Below are positions 1 through 11,550 of a DNA stretch of 64,000 bases, piece after piece. How positions within the stretch are numbered: position 1 is the first letter of the stretch; each line of letters starts with the position of its first letter. The position numbers and the translations under genes are program-made. This DNA comes from Plantago major (lineage: Eukaryota; Streptophyta; Magnoliopsida; Lamiales; Plantaginaceae). Under the pieces are notes generated by a model that was not told the DNA's origin, made no database searches, and was given only the letters and a program-made list of their open reading frames with translations. Where the stretch lies: contig CM048843.1 in the NCBI GenBank assembly GCA_026545765.1, positions 88,971,050 to 89,035,049 on the forward strand. The letters are read 5' to 3'.

Positions 1-1370
1 TTCTGAATCCTAAATTTTTGTAATGGTTCAAGCACGGGTCTTTAAATTCATATTCCTCATAACTTGGTTCGTACTTGTTGGCTCATGATGAGATGCCTGA
101 ATATTCTTTCTTTTGTCACGGCATTTTCACTCCATAAATGTTTATCCACTGAAAATTTCTGTACTTAATGAGTGTCAACTTCTACATGGAATTTAGATGC
201 AGTCACCATCATCAATTTGTAGTAGTAACATTATTTTCATTCTTTTCGCATATTAATTATACAAGTAACATTCTACTGGTGATATCTTATTTTAAATTGT
301 GTTGTTTATGCTGTTTGAAATCTTATCCACCTATGGTGCATCTGGAATGAAAGAAACAATAGATGCTTTGATAATTTTACTAGCCCGGAGTTGAAGGTTG
401 AAAATACGTTTTCTTTACTTGTTATTGAACTTATTTAATATGGCAGCTACTAATATCGTAGCTGATGTTACTATCTGGTTTCCTGCTTATTTGGACTGGT
501 GTAATACACTCCCCATGAATTTTTCTCCTTGATTACCTTTTCAAGAATCTTTTGGATAGTACCTTGCATGAGACACAAGTAGTGTATTTTTTTTATGGGT
601 CCTTCTGTATTGATTACATAGAAGCATTAACTTTTATGGTGTGTGAATTGTGTATTGTCGTTTATGAATCATGGCGTCTTTTGAGCTGACCTGATGTAAC
701 GTATAAATGATACGGAGTTATTGAAATGCCCCAATGCAATTTGTGTGTCGCCTAAAACTTCTTGAAACTTGAAACAATAATTGACCATAAAGTACTTCCT
801 GTTCAATGGCCAAGCGCACACAACTGTAATATATTTTAATAATACTGTAGGTTTAAAAATGACAAAGGGCCTGTTATCCGAGACTTCGAGTGACAAACTA
901 AATTTGCTTTTAACGAGACTAGCAGCCAACCCAACCGGCAGAGTAATGACATTGAACTATATTTTCTGTCAAACTGACCTTGAAGACATCTGTGAGAATG
1001 AATTTTTGAGAGATTTGGCTGTTAGACAACATCTCATAATGACATGCATAAAATGACAAGTGTCAAGTGCTTTAGAAAATTAATTGTTGCGTTTTACCTA
1101 AGTTGGCTTCCCACAGGAGCAGACTTCATAAATCTAAAGACCGATTTATATTGTTAGATACATTTCTGACATAAACTGATTTGGCTGTTAGACAATATCT
1201 CATAAGCATAAAATGACAAGTCTCAAGTGCTTTAAAAAATTAAATGTTGAGTTTTACCTAAATTGGCTTCCCACAGGAGCAGACTTCATACATCTAAAGA
1301 GTAAAGACCGACTTATATTGTTAAATACATTTGTGACATAAACGTTTTAATTATGATTTTCTTAAAGATA

Positions 1371-1640
1371 TAGCCCGGTTACTAGATAAGTTATCGTATT
1401 TCATAGTTACTCAAATAGTTAGAGAACTATGTAAAAAATTATTTGTAAAGGAGTAAAAACATCTGAAAAAGCACTCACTTTAAAACTACACCGGAGCACA
1501 CTCTTCGATCTCTGTTTTCCGGCAACGGTTTACTCATTACTGTGCAAGAAAATGGAAATTGGCTCGAAATGGAGAAGAACCCACTTCATGAGAGCAGCTT
1601 TACACCATCACTTTGATGCCTTTTCTGAAATCCAGGAAAA
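1371..1640 (+). repeat. Copy of a probable first exon also found at 50,270-50,516
   Basis: A stretch of about 250 bp closely matches 50,270-50,516, including an ATG (1,552; partner 50,435) that opens a short frame. In this copy a one-base difference ('gatgcctttt' against 'gatgctttt') shifts the frame and the downstream splice donor is lost, so it is probably a dead copy. Function not recognised. Confidence 0.55.
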
Positions 1641-2580
1641 AACATTAGGGGTTTTGTGATTTTCAGTTTGAATCATGGCGTCTTTTGAGCTGACCTGATG
1701 TGATGTATAAATGGTACGGAGTTATTGAAATGCCACTATGTAATTTGTGTGCCGCCTAAAACTTCTTGAAACAATAATTGACCATAAAGTACTGTCTGTT
1801 CAACAGCCAAGCGCACCCAACTGTAATATATTTTAAAAATACTGTAGGTTTAAAAAATGACAAAGGGCCTGGTATCCGAGACTTCGAGTGAAACTAAATT
1901 TGCTTTTAACGGGAGTAGCAGCCAACCCAACAGGCAGAGTAATGACATTAAACCAGATTTTCTGTCAAACTGACCTTGAAGACGATATCTCGTAATGACA
2001 TGCATAAAATGACAAAGTCTCAAGTGCTTTAGAAAATTAATTGTTGAGTTTTATCTAAATTGGCTTCCCACAGGAGCAGAGCAGACTTCATAAATCTAGC
2101 TCAAATTGTGTACTAAGCTAAAACATTTGTGATGATTGATGAATATGCAAATACTACCTATTGTAGGATTTCATTATATCCTGGTTGCTGGGTTGCCTTT
2201 TTGGTACTTTGTATTGGTGTTACTAATTTTATTGGCAGATTAATTTGGTATGAGCTAGCAGTTCAGGCACCATAGCTCAATATTTTGTGCTACTCCATCA
2301 ATCTGTAATTTAACTAAAGCTGTTATGGATTTAACATAACACTCAAGTATATTATAAGAGAAATGGGAAAAAAGGAAGAAGAAAAGATGGAATACAAGCC
2401 AAGAAAACGTGAAGTGCTTTAGATTTTGGTAATCTTCTAGTGGGCTATATATATCGGAAATCTAATTTTCAATTTCCTATCAACGATAATATCATGTAGG
2501 AGCATTAGATTTCCAAAATCCAGTAATGTCTTAAATTACTCAAGTGGAAAAACATCCATTTTTCATATTGTAAATGCATA

Positions 2581-2777
2581 CTCTCTCCGTCTCATTGAAT
2601 TATTTATGTTTTTTTTTCCATTATTTGAGGAGTATATAAAATATATATTTGTTTGGTAGTATTATATTTATGTGTTTTTGGGACCCAGAGTAAGGAAACG
2701 TTGGTTAAAAAGGGAATGTAAACTACTGATCGTGCAAGATATATAAGGATATATATAGTGGATAGAGACTGAGGGAG
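2581..2777. mobile_element. Stowaway-like MITE (degenerate)
   Basis: The element begins CTCTCTCCGTCTCATTGAAT and ends with the imperfect inverse GAGACTGAGGGAG. TA lies on both sides (2,579-2,580 and 2,778-2,779), which is the Tc1/mariner-type target duplication. It is about 197 bp, AT-rich and non-coding, and it is only in copy A. Confidence 0.65.
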
Positions 2778-5052
2778 TAACAGGAAAAATCTTTTGTATA
2801 GTACCTTCGTGAGACATAAATTTGAATTTTGTGATTTATGCGTCATGCTAAATTGGTTTCATAATCCCTCCATTTCATAAAATATTCCCATGTACCTTAT
2901 ATTTAATCACCCATCGTTTTCTATCGATGATGGCATACTGGTTGAAATTGGACCCATCAGACTGATTGAACCAGCATTTTACAAGCTTTCCGGTTCTCCT
3001 CACTGCCTGATTTTGCATGCACTGCCCAATAATAAAATTGCACCATATCTTAATTATTAAGTTGTCTATGTATTACTTTACATTGGACATTGGAGATACA
3101 AATTTTGGAGGCAGATAGTTAATTCGTAAAATTTAGCGTTTCGGGACGGGGACCTTAGCTGAATATTTTGCTACTACATTGTCTTTTAACTAAGTTTGGA
3201 ATGTATTCAATTTGTGGTGCATTTTCCTGAAAATTCAATAATATATAACTAGTAATAAATGGGAAAAAGAGAGGAAGAAAGGGAATCAAATATAATCCAA
3301 GAAAATTCAAAGTGTTCAGACTTTCAGATCATGGTAATATTTTACGTTTTTTTTAAATATCTCACCAGTATATATACGTGCACCTAATCCGACCGAAGAC
3401 TGCTGGGCCATTTTCTGAGGGGGCGGCTTTCCTAGTGGCGTTTCTTGCATTCACAAGATTCGAACTTGAGACCTTGCTTAAGAATGATTTCATGAAAGTG
3501 CATTTGAATTCCAAAATCCAGCAATGTCCTAGGTTACTCAAGTGTCAAGCATCCATTTTTCAGCATTTTGTCGTTTATGCGTCATGCCAAAGTAATATGT
3601 TGTTATTAATTCACTTGACCGTTGTACAATAGGTATTTTGTGATCAATTATTATTTCTAAGTGTTATAAATAATATTCGTCGTTTATGCGTCATACCAAA
3701 TCTATTATTATGTAGCAACTTTTGTGGCTTCTGAATAGTGCATTGTCGTTTATGTAGACGTCTTCTGAGCAGTACCTTGTATGACGTGTAAATAGTACGG
3801 AGTGATTGAATGCTACGATGTTATTAGTGCGCCACGTAAAATTCGTTAAACTGTAATTGATCATAAAGTAACGTCCGTACAGTCCCAAGTGAATCGTATC
3901 TGTCATGTATTTTTTGAGATCCATGCAGACTTAGGAACGACAAAGTACCTGATACCTGAGGAACGGACTAAATTTCTTGTATAACAGGACTACTGATTGA
4001 CCTTGCGGAGTAACAAGATCAACTACATTCTTGGTCAAATTGAGCTTGAAGACATCTCTTAGAACAAATATTTGAGAATTTTCACGGGAAGATGATATCT
4101 CCTACTGAAATGCAGGAAATGACAAGCCGTAAGTGCTTTAGTACATTAATTGTTGAGGTTTTCTTAGATTGTCTTTCACAATTGTAAAGGTAATAACTAA
4201 TAAGGTTAGCTCAAGTGATTTACTAAACTTATACATTTTCCATTAACATGGAAATAGTATCTATAATTATATTGCATTATATCTTGGTTGCTTTGTTGCC
4301 TTTTTTGTACTTAACATTGGAGATACTAATTTTGTTGACTGATAGTTGATTTGGTAACAGCTTGGCTCAATATTTTGTGCTACTCCCTTAGTCTTAAACA
4401 AAGTCCGATGGATTCAATTTACGGTGCCTTGTTTCCCTGAAAGCTCAAGTATTAGGAGTTATATTAGAAAATAAATAGCAAAAAAAGAGGAAGAAAGGAA
4501 GTCCGGTATAAGCCAATAAAATGTACAAACTTTTTATATCTTTGCAATCTTCTAGCTGGCTATACTGGTTCTCTAATTTTAACCTCTTTTAAGAATGATT
4601 TCATGAAAGAGCATTAGGATTCCCAAAATCCACCAATGTCTTGGATTAAATTTCCAAAAGCATCAAATTTTTTCTGATATAATTCATAAAGAAGGGAAAA
4701 TGAGTCTGACCTGGCGGTTGTTAGGAGCGTTACTACGTTTTTTTGGCTTATTATAATTTTGTGGTAGTCCTTTAGGTGAATGGTTGAGTTCATAGTTTTT
4801 TCCGCCTGTCTACATGTGTGACGTCTGAGATTTTTGTTGAGAAAGACTGACCGGAAACCAGAAAAGCATGAAGGCCTCTTGGCTGATTGCTATAAATCCA
4901 GTCATGCATTAATTGTCACCAACTAGAGATTATTATTACTTTACTGAGGTAATTCCTACTTGTCATATTTATTGCTTTTTCTTTTGAAAAACAGTGAATT
5001 TTACAGCCTCGACTTTATCCCAACTTTAGCCTGCCCATACTGCTTTTCGCTG

Positions 5053-5139
5053 TATATATAGGGCTGTAGGTTGTAGGGTTGAGTATCGAAAGACATACAT
5101 TTCTAAGCACTCCCTCCAGTTTAGCTACTCACATCTCAG
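5053..5139 (+). promoter_or_regulatory. Putative core promoter and 5'UTR exon of the RRM-like gene (copy A)
   Basis: A TATA box (TATATATA, 5,053-5,060) is followed by a leader ending ..ctcag|gt at 5,139/5,140. A matching acceptor (..atttcag) at 6,227 lies 28 bp before the ATG at 6,256. This suggests a 5'UTR intron of about 1.09 kb. The same arrangement is kept at 54,486-54,572 in copy B. Inferred from signals only. Confidence 0.45.
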
Positions 5140-6255
5140 GTTTATTTCCTTACTCATACAAATGAGTTCTTATAATTCTTTGAGCTTATAAGGCTGTTAG
5201 TTTAATGCAAGTTCAGTTTGTGTATCTTGTGGAATAAACATGATGTGAAGGTTAAACTTCCATTCTTCCACAGATGCTGTGAATCTGACTTGCAGCCATC
5301 AGTCTGATGTTATGATTTGGGCACACATTGCATGCATTTAAACTGATTCCGGGATACATCTTTTATCAGCACTTTTGAGTTTTTTTAATGATTTTTCTCG
5401 TTTACAGTTCTTTTTCCAATTGAAATGAGAGGTGGGAAGTACTTGATGATTTCTCTGTGCACCTCTTGTTTAAAGCTCTATTATGCCTTCTTCCCTTTTT
5501 ATTTTTTAAAATTTTTTGTTCTTCTATCTGTCTATTAGATTTTTTGTGTTAGTAATACGTTTATAGTTCTGAACTTTCTCCAAGGGACATGCAGTCTTTT
5601 TTCTTTCAGTAGCAGATCGAAAATCTAATAGATCTAGCTTGCTGTTGTGATATTACTTCGTTTTTCTATAACAGGCATACTTTCTGTGACCTGCACAAAT
5701 ATATTCCTTGGACTTCCAGATTTTCTGGGCTGACAGCTTTTTATTTTCTGCAAGTTTGTGATATCTCATGTAAGGAACATGATAGTGACGTTGAACTTCC
5801 ATTCTTGCACAGATGCTGTTAATTCTTTTAAAATTTCTGACTTCTTGGCTCTTGCAACCATTAGTCCGATATGTTGTGGGCAAAAATTGCTTAATGATTT
5901 CCAGAATACTGTATCTTTTATCAGAATTTTCAAGATCTTTTACACTTTACAGCTATTTTCTTCACTTTGATGTTTTCGTTGTGCCACTCTAGTTTTAACT
6001 CTTGTGTGTCTTTTTTTTGCTTCCAATTTTTGTTATTTTGTTTAAACATTTTCTTCTGTGTGTGTTACGTTGGTTTTCTGTGTCAATAATTCTTTTCTAA
6101 TTCTAAAATTTTCTCCGAGGGACATGTGTTTGTTCTGTCAGTAGCAGTTCAAATTAAATTTTGGAATTACACTACGACATTTTGTTTCTATATTTCCAAA
6201 ATAATGATATCGGAGTTGTTATTTCAGGTTTTAGAATCTCCCAGACACGCACTCA

Positions 6256-7140
6256 ATGGCTGACACACTAACAATCGAGGAACGCCGATTTTTCCACAGT
6301 ATGGACAGGCGTCTGTACACCGTCCTTGTTCGTGATCTATGCCGCAATCCTTTAGAATGCCTACAGATCATGGCGTTCTGGATGTGGATGGAGCGTGGAT
6401 GTGGGTACAACTTTATAAAGCAAATAATGCCCCTCCAAGTGCTCATCGTCAGCAGACTTGCTGATGAGGCCATGGCGTGCCTTGTGTGTGCCAAGGGCCA
6501 TTCTCCTGTTGCCTTTGCCATAGGGTTAATGCCGCTAACCCTCGACTTATTCAAAAAGGGCTGTGTATTTAGGCAATTTTTACATAAAAACTGGCATACA
6601 GTTTCGGGTGAAGTACAAGAGTTGGTCAAGGAAGTGTGCGCTCCCGTTATGTCGGATCTATACGAGCAAGCTTGTTGTTGTGGTTACCACCATAGTCAGA
6701 TGGGGTTTCCTGTCCATCCTGCATCAGTTTTACCCCAAAGTCTGCTACAGGCATCACCTTCTCCTGCCAATTCAATGGTGCAAAGGTCCTATGGCATGAA
6801 CAGTGGACATTCTGTGGCCCCCACCCCTGGCGGATCGGGAACGAGGCCGGTAAGAAGAAGCATGACGACGGTGTTCATGACGTTCTCAAAGGGGTATCCC
6901 GTATCAGAACAAGAAGTCTTGATGTTTTGCAACCGACTGTCCAGAAACAACGTTCAGTCGATCAAAATGCAAGCGGTGAGGCGTGGCCAGCAACCTCTCT
7001 TTGCCAGAGTCGTGTTTTGGAGTCCGTCTTGCGTCGATGAGATTGTGGCTGGAGGCAACAAGGCCAAATTCACCATCAACGGGAAACATATATGGATCCG
7101 TGAGTTTGAGCCAAACGACAGGTCCTCCTCACCGGAGTAA
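6256..7140 (+). CDS. Plant RRM-like protein of unknown function (copy A, intact)
   Basis: A single-exon ORF of 294 codons. The N-terminal half (about residues 5-140) is helical and Cys/Met-rich, opening TIEERRFFHSMDRRLYTVLV and including LECLQIMAFWMWMERG and FRQFLHKNWH. Residues about 145-195 are a Pro/Ser/Gly-rich linker. Residues about 200-290 form a divergent RNA-recognition-motif-like domain (TTVFMTFSKGYPVSEQEV.., ..FARVVFWSPSCVDEIV.., ..AKFTINGKHIWIREFEP). I recognise this layout as a plant-specific family with an RRM-like C-terminus whose role is unknown; RNA binding is inferred. The start is the first ATG after a probable 5'UTR splice acceptor. The copy at 55,685 is nearly identical, and several broken copies follow in the same orientation. 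Confidence 0.75.
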   Translation: MADTLTIEERRFFHSMDRRLYTVLVRDLCRNPLECLQIMAFWMWMERGCGYNFIKQIMPLQVLIVSRLADEAMACLVCAKGHSPVAFAIGLMPLTLDLFKKGCVFRQFLHKNWHTVSGEVQELVKEVCAPVMSDLYEQACCCGYHHSQMGFPVHPASVLPQSLLQASPSPANSMVQRSYGMNSGHSVAPTPGGSGTRPVRRSMTTVFMTFSKGYPVSEQEVLMFCNRLSRNNVQSIKMQAVRRGQQPLFARVVFWSPSCVDEIVAGGNKAKFTINGKHIWIREFEPNDRSSSPE

Positions 7141-7841
7141 TGTCCGAACACGGTCTACGGAACCTGCTCCTCTGTCAGTTGCCTGCAATGTTTTCCTGAC
7201 TTTCCTCTTTGTAGTGCCAACTAGTGTCTTCATGTAGTCTAGCAAGTTCTGTATTTGAAGTACCTGTCAGTTGAGTTTTGTTTAGTCCAGTCTGTCATCG
7301 AGTCTTGCAAATCCTGTAATTAGCTTGCAAGAAACTTTATGTTTTGAAGTATAAATGAATTCAAGTAGTTTGTGTCATTGCTTGGATCGGTTTTATCTAT
7401 GATACAACGTTGTAGTGACTCACATTGCTTTAAATGTTAGTATGATTATACAATGTGAATAATCAAGCACTGTGTCTTGAAGATCTTTGGCCGACTTAAA
7501 TGTTAAAAGCAAATTTGAGGAAGATACAGCTGCTTTTAATTATGATGATATTAATTGTGGATTTTCAAACCTTTTTTTACCTTACAGATTGACCTCTAAT
7601 AAATGCAGATCATGAGTTGATTTCAATAGATGATTAGGATGAAAATGAAATTGGGAAGTGTAAAAATCTACAAGGTTATTTATTTTGCAAAACTTCAAAA
7701 TGTCTAGAATATTGCATTTGCTTTACATTCTTGAGTTTCTCATCTAGATCGCGATAATATGTTTTTCATGTTTCATGTGCATTAGACACTCACTATAACA
7801 GTGGTCCCAGTAGAGTCGAATATCCTCTCCTAATTGTGCAT
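7141..7841 (+). other. 3' flank of the RRM-like gene, non-coding
   Basis: Probable 3'UTR and downstream spacer. Pieces of the same tail (for example around 'tagtgccaactagtgtct' and 'cctgtcagttgagttttgtt') recur after the decayed copies at about 9,550-9,650, 61,655-61,725 and 62,877-62,990. This shows that whole gene units including the 3' region were duplicated. Confidence 0.6.
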
Positions 7842-8125
7842 TCAATGGGTGGCCTTTACGTTAACATCAAATGAATGCAATACTTTCCACAATATGAACA
7901 TGAAACTATACGCTCTCCTTGTTCGGGATCATTCCTGCAATCTCGTGGAATGCCATGGCGTTCTGGATGTGGCTGGAGCGTGGATGGGCCGATAACTTCA
8001 TCAAGCAAACACTGCCCCTCCAAATTCTAATGGTTAGCGAACTTGCTGATGAGGCCATGACGTGCCTTGTGTTTGTTCGGGATCAACACCCGTTGCTTTT
8101 GCTATCGGTTTAATACCACTTACTT
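7842..8125 (+). pseudogene. RRM-like gene fragment (N-terminal part, old copy)
   Basis: The frame matching the family N-terminus can be followed through a segment resembling 'HNMNMKLYALLVRD' and on to the AFWMWLERGWADNFIKQ region. It then degenerates and has no linker or RRM part. It is more diverged from the intact gene than the other fragments. Its equivalent in copy B (57,280-57,408 and 58,561-58,690) is split by a TRIM insertion. Confidence 0.65.
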
Positions 8126-8463
8126 TGTGTCGTTGCTTGCATCCTATATTGATTTGTGCCAGTCCAAGCTAGATCAATTGCATTATCTGTAAATTTTCAT
8201 GAGCCAAGAGATATATAAAGAACATAAAGATATGTTTCTCATTTAAATCGCAATCTTATGTTTTGCAAGTAGCGTGCGCAAACGCTCTGAAGGTTGCGCA
8301 TGTTCAAGATTGCACAAAATTCACCTTAAATGCACAATTTGTAGAAAAATTGCAGAACTTCCACAGCTTAAATGTTAACATTGTACATTTAAACTCTTGA
8401 CAACTGGAATAAGCATGATATGAAGGTTAAACTTCCAAACTTAATTAAGAAATCACAAGTGAC

Positions 8464-8811
8464 TTGTCATATACACTGACAATCGATGAACGCCGATTTT
8501 TCCACAGTATGGACAGGAGTCTGTACACCGTCCTTGTTCGTGATCTATGCCGTAATCCCCTGGAATGCCTACAGATCATGGCGTTATGTATGTGGATGGA
8601 GCGTGGATGTGGCTACAATTTTATAAAGCAAATAATGCCCCTCCAAGTGCTCATCGTCAGCAGACTTGCCGGTGAGGCCATGGCGTGCCTTGTGTGTACC
8701 AAGGGCCATTCTCCCGTTGCCTTTGCTAGAGGGTTAATGCCACTTACCCTCGACTTGTTTAAACAGGGATCAAACCTATACGAGCATGGTTGTTGTAGTG
8801 GCTTGCTTTGA
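8464..8811 (+). pseudogene. RRM-like gene fragment, start codon lost
   Basis: An open frame of about 115 codons is very similar to the N-terminal third of the intact gene. The position of the initiator ATG is TTG here (8,464), and the frame ends after LTLDLFKQG with an unrelated tail. The C-terminal RRM-like region is missing. Corresponding copies are 59,006-60,470 (interrupted by a hAT element) and 61,733-61,995. Confidence 0.75.
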
Positions 8812-9067
8812 GTCTTGTGAGTCCTGTAATGGAGTTTGCAAGAAACTCTTGTGTATTAGTAAATGAAATTAAGCAGAAAGTCTAAGAAAGAAAAGATGAC
8901 TTTTGAATTCTCATCTAAATCGCAATGGTATGATTTTCAAGTAGCACGCGCATTAAACGCGCAAAGATTACGCAAGTGTAAGATTTCATAAAATTGCACC
9001 TTAAGTGCGCAATTTTTTAAAACATATTGAACCTTCAAAACTTGAATTTTAAAAATTGTATGTGATC

Positions 9068-9556
9068 TGTCCTAGTTCGTGATCTTTGCCGCAATCCCCT
9101 AGAATGCCTAAAGATTATGGTGTTCTGGATGTGGATGGAGCGTGGATGTGGGTACAACTTTATAAAGCAAATAATGCCCCTCCAAGTGCTCATCGTCAGC
9201 AGACTTGCTGATGAGGCCATGGCATGCCTTGTGTGTGCCAAGGGCCATTCCCCCGTTGCCTTTGCTATAGGGTTAATGCCACTTACCCTCGACTTGTCAA
9301 AAAGGGCTGTGTATTTAGGCAATTTTTACATAAAAACTGTCATACAGCTTCGGGTGAAGTCCAAGAGTTGGTCAAGGAAGTGTGTGCTCCCGTTCTGTCG
9401 GATCTATATGAGCAAGCTTGTGGTGGTGGCTATCACCATAGTCGGATGGGGTTTCCTGTCCATCCTGCATCAGTTTTAACCCAAAGTCTGCTACAAGCAT
9501 CACCTTCACCTGCCAATTCTGTTGTCTGCAATGTTTTCCTGACCTCTTTGTAGTGC
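9068..9556 (+). pseudogene. RRM-like gene fragment with frameshift, no 5' end
   Basis: Homology begins at the LVRDLCRNPLECL region without an ATG and runs through the helical domain. It shifts frame at the LTLDL(F)KKG position (one codon short at about 9,297), continues to the linker, and then jumps straight to 3'UTR-like sequence. The RRM-like domain is deleted. Equivalent to 62,290-62,905 in copy B. Confidence 0.75.
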
Positions 9557-9717
9557 CAACTAGTGTCTGCATGTAGTCTAGCAAGTTCTGTATTTGAAGT
9601 ACCTGTCAGTTGAGTTTTGTTTAGTCCAGTTTGTCATCGAGTCTTGCAATTTTAATTAATAAAGCTTGACTTGTTTAGAGAAAAGCTTGTGTATGTAACC
9701 GGTTGCTCTATTAAAAT

Positions 9718-10190
9718 TGGCGTACTGATCTCTGGGAAGTCCACAAGGTGGTAAGGGGACGTGTGCGTTCCCTCTCCGTCAAATCTATACGAGCAAGCTT
9801 GACGTGGTGGCTTTCAGAAGCGCTTAGCGCAATGTTGTTGCATTATATTTTTTTCTTGCGATAATGTTGCGTTATTGTTATCTGCGATGTTGCTGCGCTA
9901 TTATATTTGCGCTAGTGTTGCGCTTTGCGGGTAAGATCTTCTAGTGATTTGGTTAATGTGCATGGATTGTACAATCAGTTTCCTTTTTAAATTGATGCAG
10001 TTGTTTTTCTTGATGTCTTCACGAGGTCCTCTAGTGTGAACATCGGGCGTGTTGTGGGCCCCGCCACGGGTAGATCTCGAGCACGGGGCATACGAAGTAG
10101 TACGACGACAGTGTTCATCATATTCTCGAAAGCTATCCTGTCTCATGACAAGGAGTCTGAGTGTTCTGCAATAGACTTTCCAGAAACAAA
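9718..10190 (+). pseudogene. Old RRM-like gene remnant (central piece plus C-terminal piece)
   Basis: 9,718-9,812 resembles the stretch coding ..GEVQELVKEVCAPV..SDLYEQA of the intact gene. 10,036-10,190 resembles the start of the RRM-like domain (STTTVFIIFSKA). The two pieces are separated by about 200 bp of T-rich 'gttgcg' repeats. Both occur in the same order at 63,050-63,518. It is clearly non-functional. Confidence 0.6.
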
Positions 10191-10226
10191 GCCTATGTCT
10201 ATAGACTTTCCAGAAACAAAGCCTAT
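10171..10226 (+). repeat. Two-copy 30-bp tandem repeat at the end of copy A
   Basis: The unit beginning ATAGACTTTCCAGAAACAAA occurs at 10,171 and again at 10,201. Copy B loses homology inside the first unit (63,518), where a new LTR starts, so this short duplication marks the visible end of the segmental repeat. Confidence 0.8.
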
Positions 10227-10510
10227 TGTCTATACTAGAGCATGTTGAAGTGCATCATAGTGTATAAAATGTTATACAGTGTTTTTTATGTGTTGCACTA
10301 TATTAGAGATTCAAGCAACCTGAGGCACTACATGCTGTAACATAGAGCAGACCGGGAAATTCACCGGAGAATAATTTATTGATAATCTATTCCATTTTAC
10401 AGACCAATCACTATATCTTTACATGATCAAGACAAGCACAAGTCTTGCAAATTTTATCTAATTTGCTCAGCGGTCAGCACATAATGGTATCTAAATATTA
10501 ATCTCCTTAC
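10227..10510. other. Junction between segmental repeat A and the truncated kinase pseudogene
   Basis: Nothing coding is visible. In the plus-strand paralogue, exons 5-7 of the second kinase follow at the equivalent point. Here they are absent and the sequence passes into the end of copy A. This interval therefore contains the breakpoint that removed the 3' end of the minus-strand gene. Confidence 0.6.
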
Positions 10511-11550
10511 TCCGGAACAAATGGTTCTCTAAGCTGCCATTCGGCATAAATTCATAGACAATCAGTAGCTCTTCCTTTTCTACGCAGTAGCCCAGTAGCT
10601 TCACAAGATTAGGATGAGAAAGTTTTCCAAGGAAAGTTATTTCTGACTGCACATAAAAACAACACACATTAGTATAATTAAACGAATTACACTTTTGAAG
10701 CTGAAAGAAGAATATAAGCATAAGGCGGTCAGTTATGGCACACAAATGTGTTATGTAGCTTGCTGTGGGTTGAATTAGGAATTAATGAAAAGAAAAAAAA
10801 AAGTATGCCCAGAATCCACTCTCTTATCTAGGCCAACAAAAATGGGAACTGATCGACATCAAACTGGTAAATAGAATATATTCTTCTAAAATAGGAGAAC
10901 ATGCAATTAATTTCATGTGCACAATTACGTAAAGAAAAAAATGACGAACACAAGTAACACTACTCAGAATTAGAGGGAGAATTGAGCTAGAATCTACAGT
11001 TCTCTCTGAATCTTCAGACCAAGAAATGTCCAGAGACCTCTATGGGTTAAATGATTTAGTTAAAAAAGAAAAGGTTTTATAGGAGATATAACTAGAGGTT
11101 TACAATAATGCACCTAACAGCAAAGAAATGGAGAATTAAACTTTAAAATAGGAAATGCAAACCCAAAATTTTACCACTTTCTTACTACAGACTACGTGAA
11201 ACAAAACACTATCAATCAATGCAGATTACAATTAGCAGAAAATATGTAATGAAAGATGGACCCCTGATGGCCTTCATGATTTAACCTCTTAATAGCAACG
11301 ATGGACCCAGTTGCATCATTGTTGGTTGATTTTTCTTCGAGAAAACCTTTAAAAACTCTCCCAAAACCACCTTCCCCAATAAATCTATCAGCTTTGAAAT
11401 TTCTTGTCGCAGCCTTCAGTTCCAAAAATGAGAAAACTCTGAGGCTGGGAGTCGAGTTCAATTCATCATCTTCTGTGCGAAGTTTCTTGTTCCGATCAAT
11501 GCTGCTGGGTTTAGATGGTGCCTTGTTGCTGGTGTGCTTCGATAAAGGTG
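10511..11550 (-). pseudogene. Second-kinase (RLCK-VII-like) portion of the minus-strand dual-kinase gene, truncated
   Basis: Two exons are recognisable. The exon 11,550-11,261 starts after a ..ttcttgcag acceptor and reads APLSKHTSNK.., then LRVFSFLELKAATRNF, then the glycine loop [11 protein letters not shown] and VAIKRL. Its last about 15 bases and its splice donor are lost. The exon 10,646-10,511 (136 nt, the same length as plus-strand exon 4) reads [20 protein letters not shown] and [14 protein letters not shown], followed by a GTAAGG donor. The exons that would carry the catalytic loop, DFG and C-lobe are absent. It therefore cannot encode a working kinase. Confidence 0.8.

Larger units (their letters stand above)
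561..3112. other. Segment present in copy A but missing from copy B
   Basis: Copy B joins its equivalent of base 560 directly to the equivalent of base 3,112 through a T-rich run at about 52,530-52,543. Part of the extra segment (1,371-1,640) matches 50,270-50,516, just upstream of copy B. The simplest reading is therefore an internal deletion in copy B or rearrangement among local repeats, rather than a new insertion in copy A. No convincing coding region is present. Confidence 0.7.
655..4195 (+). repeat. Three diverged copies of a ~450-bp non-coding unit
   Basis: Units at about 655-1,135, 1,670-2,095 and 3,735-4,195 share an ordered series of short matches. Each has a 'gcgtctt.tgagc' start, a 'gtataaat.gtacggag' block, a 'cataaagta' block, and an end containing 'caagtgctttag..attaattgttga'. 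The end block occurs again at 1,225-1,290. The following stretches (2,135-2,560 and 4,262-4,660) are also homologous. The same third unit occurs in copy B at about 53,166-53,626. This is a degenerate local tandem array; no ORF is conserved between units. Confidence 0.7.
1..10188 (+). repeat. Segmental direct repeat, copy A (left edge outside window)
   Basis: The first base of the window aligns with 51,941 and near-identity continues to about 10,188 (its partner ends at 63,518). Matches include 1-560 with 51,941-52,530, 3,112-7,840 with 52,545-57,270, and 8,200-10,188 with parts of 58,730-63,518. Copy A has a 2.5-kb stretch (561-3,112) that copy B lacks. Copy B has a TRIM, a hAT element and two extra gene-fragment units. 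Because homology is already present at base 1, the copy probably extends to the left. Few substitutions separate the two main genes, so the duplication is young. Confidence 0.92.

Noticed and set aside
6231..6629. 132-codon minus-strand ORF (also 55,660-56,058)
   Set aside because: Antisense shadow of the RRM-like gene. It recurs only because the sense gene is duplicated, and its composition follows the sense codons.
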